Positions 37,010 to 47,950 of a stretch of DNA of 64,000 bases are shown here, piece after piece. Under the pieces are notes generated by a model. The model was not told the origin of the DNA, ran no database searches, and saw only the letters and a program-made list of their open reading frames with translations. The DNA lies in assembly GCF_027409185.1 (NCBI RefSeq), contig NC_084462.1:47610679-47674678 (forward strand), read 5' to 3'. The first letter of the stretch is position 1, and each line of letters starts with the position of its first letter. The DNA comes from Cynocephalus volans. Taxonomy: Eukaryota > Chordata > Mammalia > Dermoptera > Cynocephalidae. A program made the translations under genes and the position numbers.

Positions 37010-37140
37010 ATGGATTCAATTTGACAAGTAAAGTAACTGAATCACAGAAAGAACTTTCCCAAGGTGACCAGACCAGTCAGTGTTCCAGCCAGGATTTGAA
37101 TCCTTGGAGTCTGAGCCCAGAACCTGCATGATAAACAGTT
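37010..37140 (+). repeat. MIR-like fragment (3' half)
   Basis: 'agtaaagtaactgaatcaca' (37028-37047), 'ttcccaaggtgaccagacca' (37056-37075) and 'gccaggatttgaatccttgg' (37087-37106) are the MIR tail landmarks in order. Confidence 0.7.
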
Positions 37141-39450
37141 ATAAAATCCAAAATGGTGGGATTCTTATTGCTTTTAAGAATTTAAAGAATTTTAGTGCAT
37201 AAATAGAATAATCTTGGACCCAATGATGAGGAGAAGTTCTAGGCCTCTGTCCAAAAGATTGCTTTCCCTGTGACAAAGGAAACTGTGGATGATATTAGAT
37301 AACTTAGAATTGGAATTAAAAATAAGAGAAACAAGAAATGACTCCAAGAGAATAATTTTCATAAAACTACATTTAAAAAATTTAAAGCACACTAGAAAAT
37401 TAACTAGTTGATATACTTTTTTCCTATCATAAGATCTCCAAAAAATTTCATTAGTGAAATCTACATCTAAGCAGCTGGCTGCATATGTTGATTATACTGG
37501 ATAAAGAAGAAGAGAGATAAGAGAGATGTAGGGTCAAGTAGAGTAATATTGGGGAGAATTCTTGCAATCTTGGCATTCAAAGGCACCCCATTGTCCAGGA
37601 AAAGGAGTAGGATTTGGGGACTAAGTCTTTTTTAGAGTATGAGCTTGTATCTGTTGTAAGAAGAATTCTTCATAATGACATTTGGTGCATGCGACATTGA
37701 AACATTAATCAGAGGTTATAATTTCTGAGATTAGACATTAGACTGAAAAATAAACATAGCTTTCTGAAGAAAGGCAGAATGGAACCACTCATAGCCAACA
37801 TATGGCAAGACACATCCCTCTTTAGTGAAGTGGGAAACACCTGAGCATTTCGTATCCTTCAAAGGTTTCCTTGATGAGCGTTTCTGGTTCTTCTGTCCCA
37901 GAGGTATGCCATTGTAAAATCTGCATGCCTGCCCTAATAACAATTTAAACCTATTTATCCATGTACTATTACAAAATAGAAAAAACAACTAGAAACATTT
38001 GTTCTTATGATAATTCCACACATTCTTTAAGAACATTATAAAACTACCCCTCCTTTTTTTTTTTTTTTTTCTTCCTGAAGATTTTTTCGTCCTTTTATCT
38101 TTCCTCAGAGGTCCCATTTTCCCATGCTTTAATCATTTTTATTGTTTCCATCTGTACCTATTGTAATTTTTCCTATCCCTTTTAAAATGTGTATCTGCAA
38201 ATTAGATACAGTACAATCAAAATTGAAATAGATCAAAAATGCCTATTGAGTTGTTTTTGGAATTACTCTCTATTTGGATAAGGTAAATATAGAAAATGGT
38301 GGTAAAAGCAAAGGGAAACTGAGAAAACTTAACTGCTACCATATAAGATCCAGGGAATAGTTCTAAGTAGTGGAACTTGCTTAAAGAGAAATGGGAAAAG
38401 GCAGAACATGAGAAAATGGCTACTACAGAAGTTAAATTAAAAAATGAAGAATGCAAAAATTATTTCTATAAAATGATTATAACTGCAAATTTATGCCTGC
38501 ATATAAATGGGCAAGTGCAGAAAAAAACATATATGGGGAAATTTTTTCTTGGACTAGTGTAAGTTTCTACATTTTAGAAAAATTTTAATTTCCCTGATTT
38601 TAGCAATGCTATGTGTGCAATAATCAAAACTTTTAATTTTATAAGAACTATCTAGAAAATAAAAAAGGGATGCCTAGGACATCTAATAATGTAATAATAC
38701 TTAAGAATAGTAAAAACGAAACAAAGAACCTCAAAGTACATATAGATCTGTACTATTCCAATGCATTTAGTAAATTCTACAGATTTATTAAATTTACATC
38801 AAATACTTTTGCTATTCATGTTTATAGTGATCACAGAGTGAAATAAATATTAACACTTTACTCCAGAATTCCTTTCCCTATTCTTCAAATTATAATAATA
38901 ATATAAAAATTGGAGGAAAAAAAGCAGATAAACAAAGAAAAAGTTGGCTCAGAAAAATAGAATTTTACGTTGAGAAGTGCCCTAATGAATTATCCAGTCT
39001 AACACCCCAATTTCACAGATGACAAACTAAGGTCCAAGACCAGGACTGAATTTTTCTTGGTAATATATCAATAGAGAAACACAGAATACAGATATGCTCC
39101 GTTCTAAGACTCCTCCAGATATTTGTATACGATACTCTGTTAAAAGCCACATGACTCCAGAGAAATAAAATCCCTTTAAATGAGAGTGCTGGAATTTTCT
39201 CTGTAATTTCTTCATTAGTAGATACCATGTTTTCAATCAATGGATATCTTTCACAAGTGCAGCCAATGCAAGGAATGATAGGTGCTTGAACTTGTCTCAT
39301 AAGGAAAAAAAAACCCTGAATATCATACATCCATCACAAATCATGGTTTAATGAAATTCCATAGAATTTTAATATATTTAAGAAAGAATTACATAGTACT
39401 TTATCAGGTTTGTTTTCTTTATGTTCCTGTTAACATATATATGTAGATAG
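37141..39450. other. Unassigned AT-rich DNA
   Basis: No gene was recognised. A T-run of about 18 lies at 38053-38070. 38960-39060 has MIR-like wording ('tgaattatccagtctaacac', 38985-39004), too short for a firm call. Open frames at 37731-37988, 38217-38456 and 39013-39330 have no recognisable domain. Confidence 0.4.
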
Positions 39451-39497
39451 ATTCTTACCTATATATATATTCTTACCTATATATATATTCTTACCTA
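39451..39497. repeat. 18-bp tandem repeat, about 2.6 copies
   Basis: The unit attcttacctatatatat repeats perfectly at 39451-39468 and 39469-39486, followed by a partial third copy. Confidence 0.95.
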
Positions 39498-39869
39498 GTT
39501 AATTTTAATCAACTGTATTTTCATTTAATATTTGGTTTATGTGTGAAATTATGTCTTGAAACTTTCCTGAAACATCGGTGCCCAGTTTCTCAGCTTCCAC
39601 CTTGGATCTGTAGAAAAGTTTTCCTCCTTAACTCTTAATATCAATCCTAAACTCACGTGTCATTTTTATGATCTTGCCTGAATGGATAAGACCAACCCAC
39701 TGTTTCTATCAACAATAGAAAATAAGAATATGTGGAATCAAGGGCAAGGGGAAGAGAATGAGGGGCCTTGTTAAAAATACAAACATTGGTACAAATGCTC
39801 ACAAGTCAAGGGCATCTTCCAACTATTTTTACATAATTGCTACACTATATCTATATGTCTTTCTCTGTC

Positions 39870-40124
39870 TCCTGGGAGCAGAGGCAAGGTATCTTGCAGT
39901 AACAAACAGTCTCAGAACACAAGTAGCTTCACACAACACAAGCTTATTTTTCACTTGGAGTCAACTAGGAGTTCAGGCAAACTCTAGGCAGGGGCTTTCC
40001 GTGTGCTGGCTCAGCAATCCAGACCGCTGTGTTCTACCGCAGCTCCACATCACCACTGGTTTCCACAATCACTGCAGCTGGAAGGAAGGGTGCACCATCA
40101 AGAATCAGAAAGTAAGCGCCATAG
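39870..40124. repeat. Unassigned ancient repeat-like block
   Basis: 'cttcacacaacacaagctta' (39927-39946) and 'actaggagttcaggcaaact' (39964-39983) resemble wording common to old mammalian LTR/DNA-element repeats ('gtggcttaaaacaacaca..'). An open frame of 146 codons spans 39758-40198, but it runs through this block and the following LTR and has no recognisable domain, so it is not called as a gene. Confidence 0.4.
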
Positions 40125-40440
40125 CACCAACAAAATTCAGGTGTTGCCAGTGCGGTAGTATTAAGAGGTCAGGCCTCGATGAGGTGATTAAGCCATGAGG
40201 ATTCCCGTCTCCTGAATGGGATCGGGTACCCTTATAAGGGGCTTGACAAAGGGAGTTTGTTGCCCTCTTGCCCTTTCACCTTTCACCATGTGAGGACACA
40301 GCTAGAAGGCCCTCACCAGATGCTGCTGTCCTCATCTTGGACTTCCCAGTATCCAGAACTGTGAGAAATATATGTCTGTTCTTTATCAATTACGCAGTCT
40401 CGGGTGTTCTGTTACAGCAGCACAAAACAGACTAAGACAG
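40125..40440 (+). mobile_element. MaLR (MLT1/MST-type) LTR, 5' truncated
   Basis: 'attaagaggtcaggcctcga' (40160-40179), 'gaggtgattaagccatgagg' (40180-40199), 'caccatgtgaggacacagct' (40284-40303), 'cttggacttcccagtatcca' (40337-40356), 'gaactgtgagaaatatatgt' (40357-40376) and the terminal 'cacaaaacagactaagaca' (40421-40439) follow the MaLR LTR consensus through to its CA end. The usual start of the LTR is missing. Non-functional. Confidence 0.88.
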
Positions 40441-40704
40441 CTCCTCAGTGGTCCACATTAATTTCATTTTAATTTCATTTGCCAGGAGTGATCACAGAGC
40501 CTAGACTTAACTTCCACTGATCAGGGAATTGCAACCCCCCTGTGTATCCTCATCAGAGGAGAATTGAGTACTGGTAAACAACAGTAGACATAAACACTCA
40601 TGTAATTAAAAATATCACTGTTGTCTATCAAATCATTTGAGGATTGAGCTTTTACAGTTGTACAAACTAAAGCTTGTTAATTCAATTAGTACTGCCGTGG
40701 CTTA

Positions 40705-40925
40705 ACTATCCATCCGTCGTGTACTGAACATTTACTATGGGATAGACACCGTGCTAACTGCTTCTAATTCCCACTACAACTCTTTGAGAGGCATGACTAT
40801 TTCCATCCTACAGGAGAGGAAACTGAGACTCGGAGAGGTTAAGAACCATGCTTATGATCAACCACACATTCAATATGAAATAAAGCTGGAATTTAAATAG
40901 AGCTCAGTATGACTGCACAGTCTTA
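40705..40925 (+). repeat. MIR, sense, nearly complete CORE and tail
   Basis: 'actgaacatttactatggga' (40723-40742), 'caccgtgctaactgcttcta' (40747-40766), 'aggagaggaaactgagactc' (40812-40831), 'ggagaggttaagaaccatgc' (40833-40852) and 'aataaagctggaatttaaat' (40880-40899) match MIR closely. It is among the best preserved MIRs in the window. Confidence 0.85.
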
Positions 40926-41294
40926 ATTCGGCCCCTGGGAGGAAGAGAAAAATTATTCAGATTGTGAAATCTTGCTAGTTTAGGATTAGTTGGTTAAGGA
41001 AAAGTTAAGAACTGATGAGAAATCTACCAAACATTTCTTAAAAGAAAAGTGTCCATAATAATAAGCAGTAATATATCAAATTATTTTGGGGCCACAAATT
41101 TATTTATAATTTGAAAAAAGTGTTATTTATCTCCTCTCAAAATATACTCGTAAACAATTGCATCCAGAAAATAACAATACTAATCTCAAATATAATTATA
41201 GTTTTTTTAACTCTGATTTCTCATGCAAAAGATTGATGGCCAAATTTTTTAGGAAAAGAAGTTACGTAAATTAAACAAATCTTACATAAACTAA
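40926..41294. other. Unassigned AT-rich DNA
   Basis: Nothing recognisable was seen. Confidence 0.45.
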
Positions 41295-41372
41295 AGGCAG
41301 AAGTGTCAGTGCCTTTCATGTATTCATCAAATTTTTATTGTGGTACTACTATGTGCTTGGCACAGTGCTGGG
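41295..41372 (+). repeat. Left arm of a 78-bp inverted repeat
   Basis: These 78 bases match the reverse complement of 41783-41860 at 73 of 78 positions (93.6%) without gaps. The outer part (aggcagaagtgtcagtgcct) and the centre ('catcaaatttttattgtggt', 41326-41345) are identical apart from single changes. The inner part ('tgcttggcacagtgctggg') resembles the antisense tail of an L2/MIR ('cagtgcctggcacatagtag'). Confidence 0.97.
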
Positions 41373-41782
41373 TGCATTTATTGAGCAGGTTGCTGGTGTT
41401 GGGCAACAATAACAGGTTGTAACTGTGGCCTGATTTGGGTATGATAATATGACAGACAACTTTGACATTTCATCAGTGTTGGTGGCAACAAGCACAAAAG
41501 TATTGTTCACTGAGTTGATAATAGCAGTGAAGTTAGGCAGAGCTCCTACAGCTTGCTTCGTTTCAGGAGGCTAGACTAGTTTCAAGGGACAGGAGAATTC
41601 CCAAGATTCTTTGAATGAATTAGTAGTTTCTTATTTTGCAGTCCCTGAATTCATTTTTGGTTAATTATATATCTTTGTACCCATTAGATAGTTATAATAC
41701 ATCTGCATTTCATTGTTAATTGCATAGATGTAAAGCTGAAGTGTATTCTGCAGATTTCTGCTGTCAGAGCAATTGAAAAGAG

Positions 41783-41860
41783 CCCAGTACTGTGCCTACC
41801 ACATAGTAGGACCACAATAAAAATTTGATGAACACATGAAAGGCACTGACACTTCTGCCT
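41783..41860 (-). repeat. Right arm of the 78-bp inverted repeat
   Basis: This is the reverse-complement partner of 41295-41372. The loop between the arms is 410 bp (41373-41782) with no recognisable gene. The sense direction of this arm reads like an L2/MIR tail ('acatagtaggaccacaataa', 41801-41820). The outer 20 bases of each arm do not belong to that tail, so two unrelated L2/MIR copies do not explain the match. The arms end abruptly on both sides. Confidence 0.97.
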
Positions 41861-44800
41861 AGCAGAAACTGATGTCTCATGCAAAGTGACTCTGGCATAT
41901 TTGCTTCCTTCCACTCCTAGAGTGACAAGTTCCTAAAGGAGACTTTAGAAGGCATGTTTTCCAAATAAATATTTAACCATACTGAAGTTATTTATGTCCT
42001 TTTAAGTTTTCAAAAGGGGCTCAAAAATAAGAATGCGCCTTTGAAGTCATCAGAATATTCATAACAGATGGAAACCTGCAACTTGCTGTTAAGAAATAGC
42101 AGCTATTTCATTTCATTGAGTACTGAAGGGAAATATTCTAGCTGCCAAATTCTCCATGTTTGGTTCAAAATATTTGAAGGAATGTCCTCAGTTCAGGGAT
42201 CGTAAGCCCTACTTGAATAATGTGCTATTTCACTGTTTTTGTGTTCCAAGCCACCCAAAGTTCAGCCATATACCACGTGCATGACTTCCCACTCCCATGT
42301 GGTAAAATTAAAAACAATTTTGTAGAATACTTCAAAAAAAGCCTTTCGTGTTCAATAAAATCTAAGAAAACTTTACCTTCTCTCTCTCTCCCACATATAC
42401 ACTCACACACCTGTACACAAAGTTTCAAAGTTTGTATCTTTTCAGGAAGAAGAGATATCGACTTTAAAATTGCATAGTTAAAACTAGACATAAAAAAGTG
42501 ATTTTTTTCTCCCACTTAAAGTAAATAAAACTAAGGATACAGAAGTTCTATCAAACTTCTTTATATCTAAGAGCCAAAGACAGAACCTATATAAAACAAT
42601 ACTGTTATAATATAATAAATATAAGTATAAATTTATATTATATATAAGTACATAAAATGCAATATAAGTCTATAATCTTTCTATCTGGGCTTGTTTCCTT
42701 TAATTCCAGTCAGTGGAATTAACTGGAATATGGTGATGGAGTTCCATAGTTTGGTGTTAGAAATTAACTTTCTATGTCTTGTTAGGAGTGAAAAATCTTT
42801 TATCAATGTAATTTAAAAAGAAAAAGAACATTTGAAACAAAATCTTCAAAAATGTTACAGAGGATGTTTATTTGTACTGGTTCACTGTGTTGTGAAGTTC
42901 CATAGGTTAAAAACCCTGACTAAAAATATCATGTCTCAAAATATGGTTTGTTAAAGCTGAATTGAACAGTTCTGTTAGAAAAGCCTTTTTCAGTTCTGCA
43001 AACCTGTGGGACTGTAACCTTCTTCCTGGCCCACACCACCACCTTCCTGCCTGGAGCATGCATTCTCAGTGTTTTGGCCGTGAATCTGAATACTCCAGAA
43101 ATAATGAATGGATTAGAGTCAGGGTGGAAGGAGAGATTCTTGAGAATACTCTCTCAGATATGAAAGATAAAATAAAACTTACAATTTGAAAAATAAAGCT
43201 TTGGGTATTTTTGTTGTTGTTGTTTGTTTTTAATTGAATTGTTTTTAAATCCCTCTTGAGTGAATTGTCTAGTTTTGGCATCAGATATTTTGGAAGTTAA
43301 GTGTTTTAATTGAAAGGTTTAAGTAAAATTTTAAATCTAGAAAGCCCCATTGTTTTGGAGTATCAGAGTCTAATAGTAACTCTGACCATGATGTGAGCAT
43401 TTTAGGAAAGTAATATGAGAATAATGAGGGGGTATTGCTCTTTTATGTGTGATCACTGATTTTTTTAGAGTAGTCTCTTGGTAATAGATTGTCCTTTATA
43501 AATGCTTACTTTTAGTTTGAATGGATTTTTCTGATAGTGTTTGAAAAAACATCATTTTTAAACTAGAAAACATGCATTTTGAAGCAAATAAAAGCATATG
43601 CCTTGGTATCTCTTCCTTTCCCAGGTATGATAGTTTTATTGTATAGCCATAGAATACAAAAATGAGTTTATTAAGTTTACTTCGAAATGATTCAAAGATA
43701 TCTGTGTGAGCTCCTTGAGCTATGTCAACATTTTCTTGAAGGATACCTGAGATTATTTGATGTTTACTTTTTTAAGTATAGTATTTGTAAGTTAAAGTGC
43801 ACAGGAACATTTTATTACATTTTAAATGTAATTCCTGATCCCCAGATGCTGTCCATATAAATCTGAACAAACCCAACACATCGCTATCTATATTAGATCA
43901 ACAAATCCTTTCAGTCCCTGGGCTAGTGTTAAGAATAAGCAGCAAAAGTGAAATTCCTTGGTAATAAAACTTCTGTTTCTTGACAAGAGTGATGTAAGGA
44001 CATTTTTTTGCTATGCTGCCTACACCTTTCAAAGTAGGTTACACTGTACAGCATGATTATGTCTTCCTGTCATCTCTATTTCAAAAGTGCATGGTGTGTA
44101 AATAATACACTTTTCTAACAACTGTTTTAATGGTCACTGTTTTTAAGGTCATCTTCATGTGAAATTCAAAACTGCAAAATGCTGAAAATCCAATTTTGCG
44201 TCAAAGAAAGGGATGTTTTTCTTTTTCTCTTTTTTTCTCCTTTTGGGTTTTTATTCCTATTTCTTAAAATGGCATTCTCAATGGGAATTGGCATACTCAT
44301 ACATCAAACTTCATTTGTGCCAACATCAGGTTAAATAATTTCTCTAAGCTTTAAGTGCACCATGAAACTGGGCGTACCTACGTGGACTATTGCTATTGAC
44401 TTCTCCAATTATTACATTACACTTTTCTTCTTGAAACCAGACAAATATGATCTTTTCAGGGCTAGAAGACACAAATTTATCTCTTCCTATTGCCCCCAAA
44501 GACATTATAAGATGCTGTGTCTTGTCTTCTGGATAATGCAGGAAAAAAACACCCAATTACTGCCAGCGAGGGCACCCTGAAATAATTTGTAGATTGGACC
44601 CCCAATAACTACAGGACTACATACATGTTCCTACATGATATTTATTATTTTTTTCTGATTATGACATGTTAATTATAGAAATTTGAAAAATTATGTAAAA
44701 TTACAATGAGAGGGTAAAAAGAAATTATTTGTAATTCTGCCCAGCTAATCATGATTTACATTTGATGTGTAATAAACCCTTGCCACCCCATCTTGGCCAG

Positions 44801-45399
44801 CTGAAGTATTGAGATGACACTGTTTTGTATCATTATGTCAAAATTTAAAATTCTGCAACCAATTTACATATACAAGATTCAGTTCAATCACCTTAAAGCA
44901 TTGCAGAATGATGAGATTCTTTAAACTCCACCCTTTTGGTATAAAAAGAAAAGACATGCAGAATTTTGCCTTTGTACAAGGACAGGGAAGGGGTATTTTA
45001 ATTGATGAAACCAGTTAAAACAAAACAAAGGGGAAACACAGGGTCAATAACCACAAAACACAAATAGAGGTTAAAAAATTCAAACTGGAGTAGCATGTGC
45101 ATAACATAAAATTAGTGGAACACATTGCCTTTAGCAGGTAATGGGTATTAAAAATTAAATTTACTGAAAGATTAAAGAAGGCAAATCAGTAGCACAATTA
45201 ACTACCAAAGCAGATATTTTTTAATGCTGTCGATCTCTTTCATTTTGTAATAGATTACTTTCTATGCTTTAAGTATAAGGCATTTTATTGTTTTCCAGTA
45301 AAAGCCTATTTTCCATGATCCCATCATATAATTTCAGTTTTGTCATTGATTAGCGTCTCAGAAATTAAACTACCATATTGATAAGAATTATGTACAAAT
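41861..45399. other. Mostly unassigned AT-rich DNA
   Basis: No gene or confidently named repeat was recognised. A (GTT)n-like stretch is at 43211-43229. Short frames (41684-41914, 42220-42515, 42962-43281, 44344-44580) have no recognisable domain and several are opposite-strand shadows of one another. Confidence 0.4.
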
Positions 45400-45707
45400 A
45401 CCCTTCTAGTCTTTTGAATTTATATATTTATCCTTTTCTTTAAAACAAAAATGGAATCATTGTATTTCATGACTTGCTTTTTCTTTAGCAACGTAATGAG
45501 GCTTTTCTTTTATGCTGTCATATTTTCTTCTAAATAGTTTTGAATGGTTTCATAGATTCCCATCGATGAATAATGCACGGCTTATTTAAGGCGTTCACTT
45601 TTTTGGACTATTAGGCTTCCCTTCCCTCCATTTTTCTCCATAATAAATAAAGCCATGATTAGTATCTTTGAATTTAAATCATGGACATATTTATGGTTTT
45701 TGTTCTT
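45400..45707 (-). mobile_element. Old antisense L1M, left part (interrupted)
   Basis: 'aaaatggaatcattgtattt' (45449-45468) and 'cttttttggactattaggct' (45598-45617), then 'ataataaataaagccatgat' (45640-45659), are an antisense L1M 3' region (the 'GCTATTATAAATAATGCTGC' landmark). The text resumes at 47525 after the insert, so the EEF1A1-SINE block interrupts one L1. Confidence 0.65.
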
Positions 45708-45808
45708 GTTTATTTATTTTTTGGGCAACTGGCCAGTATGGAGATCCAAACCCTTGACTTTGGTGTTATAACACCACTCTCTAACTAACTGAGTAACCAG
45801 CCAGCCCT
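45708..45808 (-). mobile_element. CYN-type tRNA-Ile SINE fused to the EEF1A1 retrocopy
   Basis: On the minus strand the head reads 'ggctggctggttactcagtt', then 'agttagagagtggtgttata' and 'acaccaaagtcaagggtttg'. This is very close to a tRNA-Ile gene from the acceptor stem through the anticodon arm to the B-box region. It ends in an A-rich tail (complement of 45708-45723). No target-site duplication flanks the SINE alone. Its tail side abuts the left copy of a repeat whose partner lies beyond the EEF1A1 copy at 47525-47538. On its head side a 23-nt G-rich linker joins it to the EEF1A1 3' end. Confidence 0.85.
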
Positions 45809-45811
45809 GAT

Positions 45812-45834
45812 TCCCCGCCCCCCCCACCCCCCCC
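45812..45834 (-). other. G-rich linker between the EEF1A1 retrocopy and the SINE
   Basis: The plus strand is almost all C, broken by one G and one A. On the sense strand of the retrocopy this is G8-T-G9-C-G4 or close to it. It sits exactly where the poly(A) tail of a processed EEF1A1 copy should be. Four G-runs make it a possible quadruplex. Assembly error in the homopolymer is possible. Confidence 0.8.
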
Positions 45835-47523
45835 ATTAAACTCTGTTTTAATGGGTCTCAAAATTCTGTGACAGATTTTTGGTCAAGTTGTTTCCATTAA
45901 AAAGTACTGATTTAAAAAACTGTAACTAACTGCCACACACAAATAAATGGTCCACAAAACATTTTCCTTTCCTTCTGAGGGTTTTATGATGCATTGTTAT
46001 CATTAACCAATCTTTTACTATCAAGCTTAAATAGCCAACTGTGATACACAGTTCTGAGAGCGTTCTTCCACCACTGATTAAGACTGGGGTGGCAGGTATT
46101 AAGAATAATATTCATTTAGCCTTCTGAGCTTTCTGGGCAGACTTGGTGACCTTGCTAGCTCCAGCAGCCTTCTTGGCCACCGCTTTGATGACACTCACAG
46201 CAACTGTCTCATATCACGAACAGCAAAACGACCCAGCGGAGGATAGTCAGAGAAGCTTTCAACACACATGGGCTTGCCAGGAACCATATCAATGATGGCA
46301 GCATCACCAGATTTCAGGAATTTAGGGCCATCTTTCAGCTTCTTACCAGAATGCCAATCGATCTTTTCCTCCAGCTCAGCAAACTTGCAAGCAATGTGAG
46401 CTGTGTGACAATCCAGTACAGGGGCATAACCAGCACTGATTTGGCCTGGATGATTCAGGATAATCACCTGAGCAGTGAAGCCAGCTGCTTCCATTGGTGG
46501 GTCATTTTTGCTGTCACCAGCAACATTGCCACGATGAACACCTTTGACAGACACATTCTTAACACTGAAGCCCACACTGTCTCCAGGAAGAGCTTCACTC
46601 AAAGCTTCATGGTGCATTTCAACAGACTTCACTTCAATTGTAATGTTGACTGGAGCAAAGGTGACCACCATGCCAGGTCTGAGAACACCAATCTCTACTT
46701 GGCCCACGAGGACAGAACCAATACCACCAATTTTGTAGACATCCTGGAAGGGCAGATACAAGGGCTTGTCAGTTGGATGAGTTGGTGGCAAGATGCAGTC
46801 CAGAGCTTCAAGCAGTGTAGTTCCCCTGGCATTGCCATCTTTACGGGTGACTTTCCATCCTTTGAACCAAGGCATATTAACGCTTGGCTCCAGCATGTTG
46901 TCATCATTCCAACCAGAAATTGGCACAAATGCTACTGTGTGGGTGTTGTAGCCAATTTTCTTAATGTAGGTGCTGACTTCCTTAACGAATTCCTCGTATC
47001 TCTTCTGGCTGTAGGGTATTTCACACCCAGTGTATAAGCCAGAAGAGCATGCTCACGGGTCTGCCCATTCTTGGACATACCAGCTTCAAACTCACCAACA
47101 CCAGCAGCAACAATCAGGACAACACAGTCAGCCTGTGATGTGCCTGTAGTCATACTTTTGATAAAGTCTCTGTGTCCTGGGGCATCAATGATAGTCAGGT
47201 AATACTTGCTGGTCTCAAATTTCCACAGGGAGAGATCAATGGTGATACCACGCTCACGTTCAGCTTTCAGTTTATCCAAGACCTGGGCATACTTGAAGGA
47301 GCTCTTTCCCATCTCAGAAGCCTCCTTCTCAAACTTTTCGATGGTTCTTTTGTTGATCCCACCACATTTGTATATCAGATGGCCAGGAGTAGTGGACTTG
47401 CCCGAATCTATGTGTCCAATGACGATGATGTTAATATGAGTCTTTTGCTTTCCCATTTTGGCTTTGATTTAGCGGTGGTTTTCATGACACCTGGGTTCTG
47501 TCGGCAAACCCACTGCAAAAAAG
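45835..47523 (-). pseudogene. EEF1A1: Processed EEF1A1 pseudogene (translation elongation factor eEF1A1)
   Basis: This is an intronless copy of the mRNA for the GTPase that delivers aminoacyl-tRNA to the ribosome. The start codon complement is at 47454-47456. The 5' UTR reaches about 47523, near the mRNA cap site. The original stop lies at 46112-46114. A recognisable 3' UTR runs to ATTAAA and within a few bases of the usual poly(A) site. GHIDSGKST (P-loop) and DAPGHRDF (G3) are readable. A net loss of 40 bp at 47017-47018 removes the codons for the NKMD nucleotide-specificity motif and shifts the frame, giving a stop at about 46932. A 4-bp loss (ACAG) near 46201 shifts it again and ends the second frame after RDMRQ. 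The coding stretch is 1345 bp against 1389 in the intact gene, exactly accounted for by 40+4. The rest is well preserved, so the copy is moderately young. It cannot make eEF1A. Confidence 0.97.
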
Positions 47524-47524
47524 C

Positions 47525-47950
47525 TGATTTTTGTTTTTAATATAAATTCTTCTAAGTCCAATTAGAAGGTCTCCAGGTATGACTGTTTTAAGGTCTGTGA
47601 CCTATTTTCATTCTGCTATGCAGGAATATTGTACTGTTTTATCTGTCCATTAAGTTGTCTGTAAATGGACTTTCACAATACTGGATATTACCATTAAAAT
47701 ATTTTACCACTAACACTCTTTTCTTCAGGATTTCCATTTTTATGTTTCTGTAATCCAAACATTTCTTGCTTTATTAGTACCTAAATATAGTGATCACATT
47801 CACAGTGATCTTATTAGAACACTTTAAAGTTTCTTGTGAACTTCCTTAGAGATTTTCCTTCATGTACTCATGATAAAGTTTCATGACTCATAGTCATAAG
47901 GGAACCAACTTTCCTGTAGGTTAATGATGTTCATGCCTAGTTTCTTCTTC
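47525..47950 (-). mobile_element. Old antisense L1M, right part (interrupted)
   Basis: 'aatataaattcttctaagtc' (47539-47558) and 'caggaatattgtactgtttt' (47621-47640), then 'cacaatactggatattacca' (47674-47693), continue the antisense L1M text left off at 45707. The matching consensus there reads 'ggataaattcctagaagtgg' and 'cactgggtattatc'. The right end is a guess. Confidence 0.5.

Noticed and set aside
39451-39497. Possible CRISPR-like or satellite array
   Set aside because: There are only 2.6 copies of an 18-bp AT-rich unit with no spacers, in a mammalian genome.
39758-40198. 146-codon plus-strand open frame
   Set aside because: It crosses an old repeat-like block and a MaLR LTR, has no recognisable domain, and its length is within chance for 64 kb of six-frame sequence.
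46195-46926. 243-codon minus-strand open frame that could be read as a functional eEF1A fragment
   Set aside because: It is the central and C-terminal part of the processed EEF1A1 copy, out of frame with the start and cut short before the normal C-terminus. It has no promoter of its own that I can see.
46351-47037. 228-codon plus-strand open frame opposite the EEF1A1 copy
   Set aside because: It is the antisense shadow of conserved eEF1A codons, with no recognisable domain.
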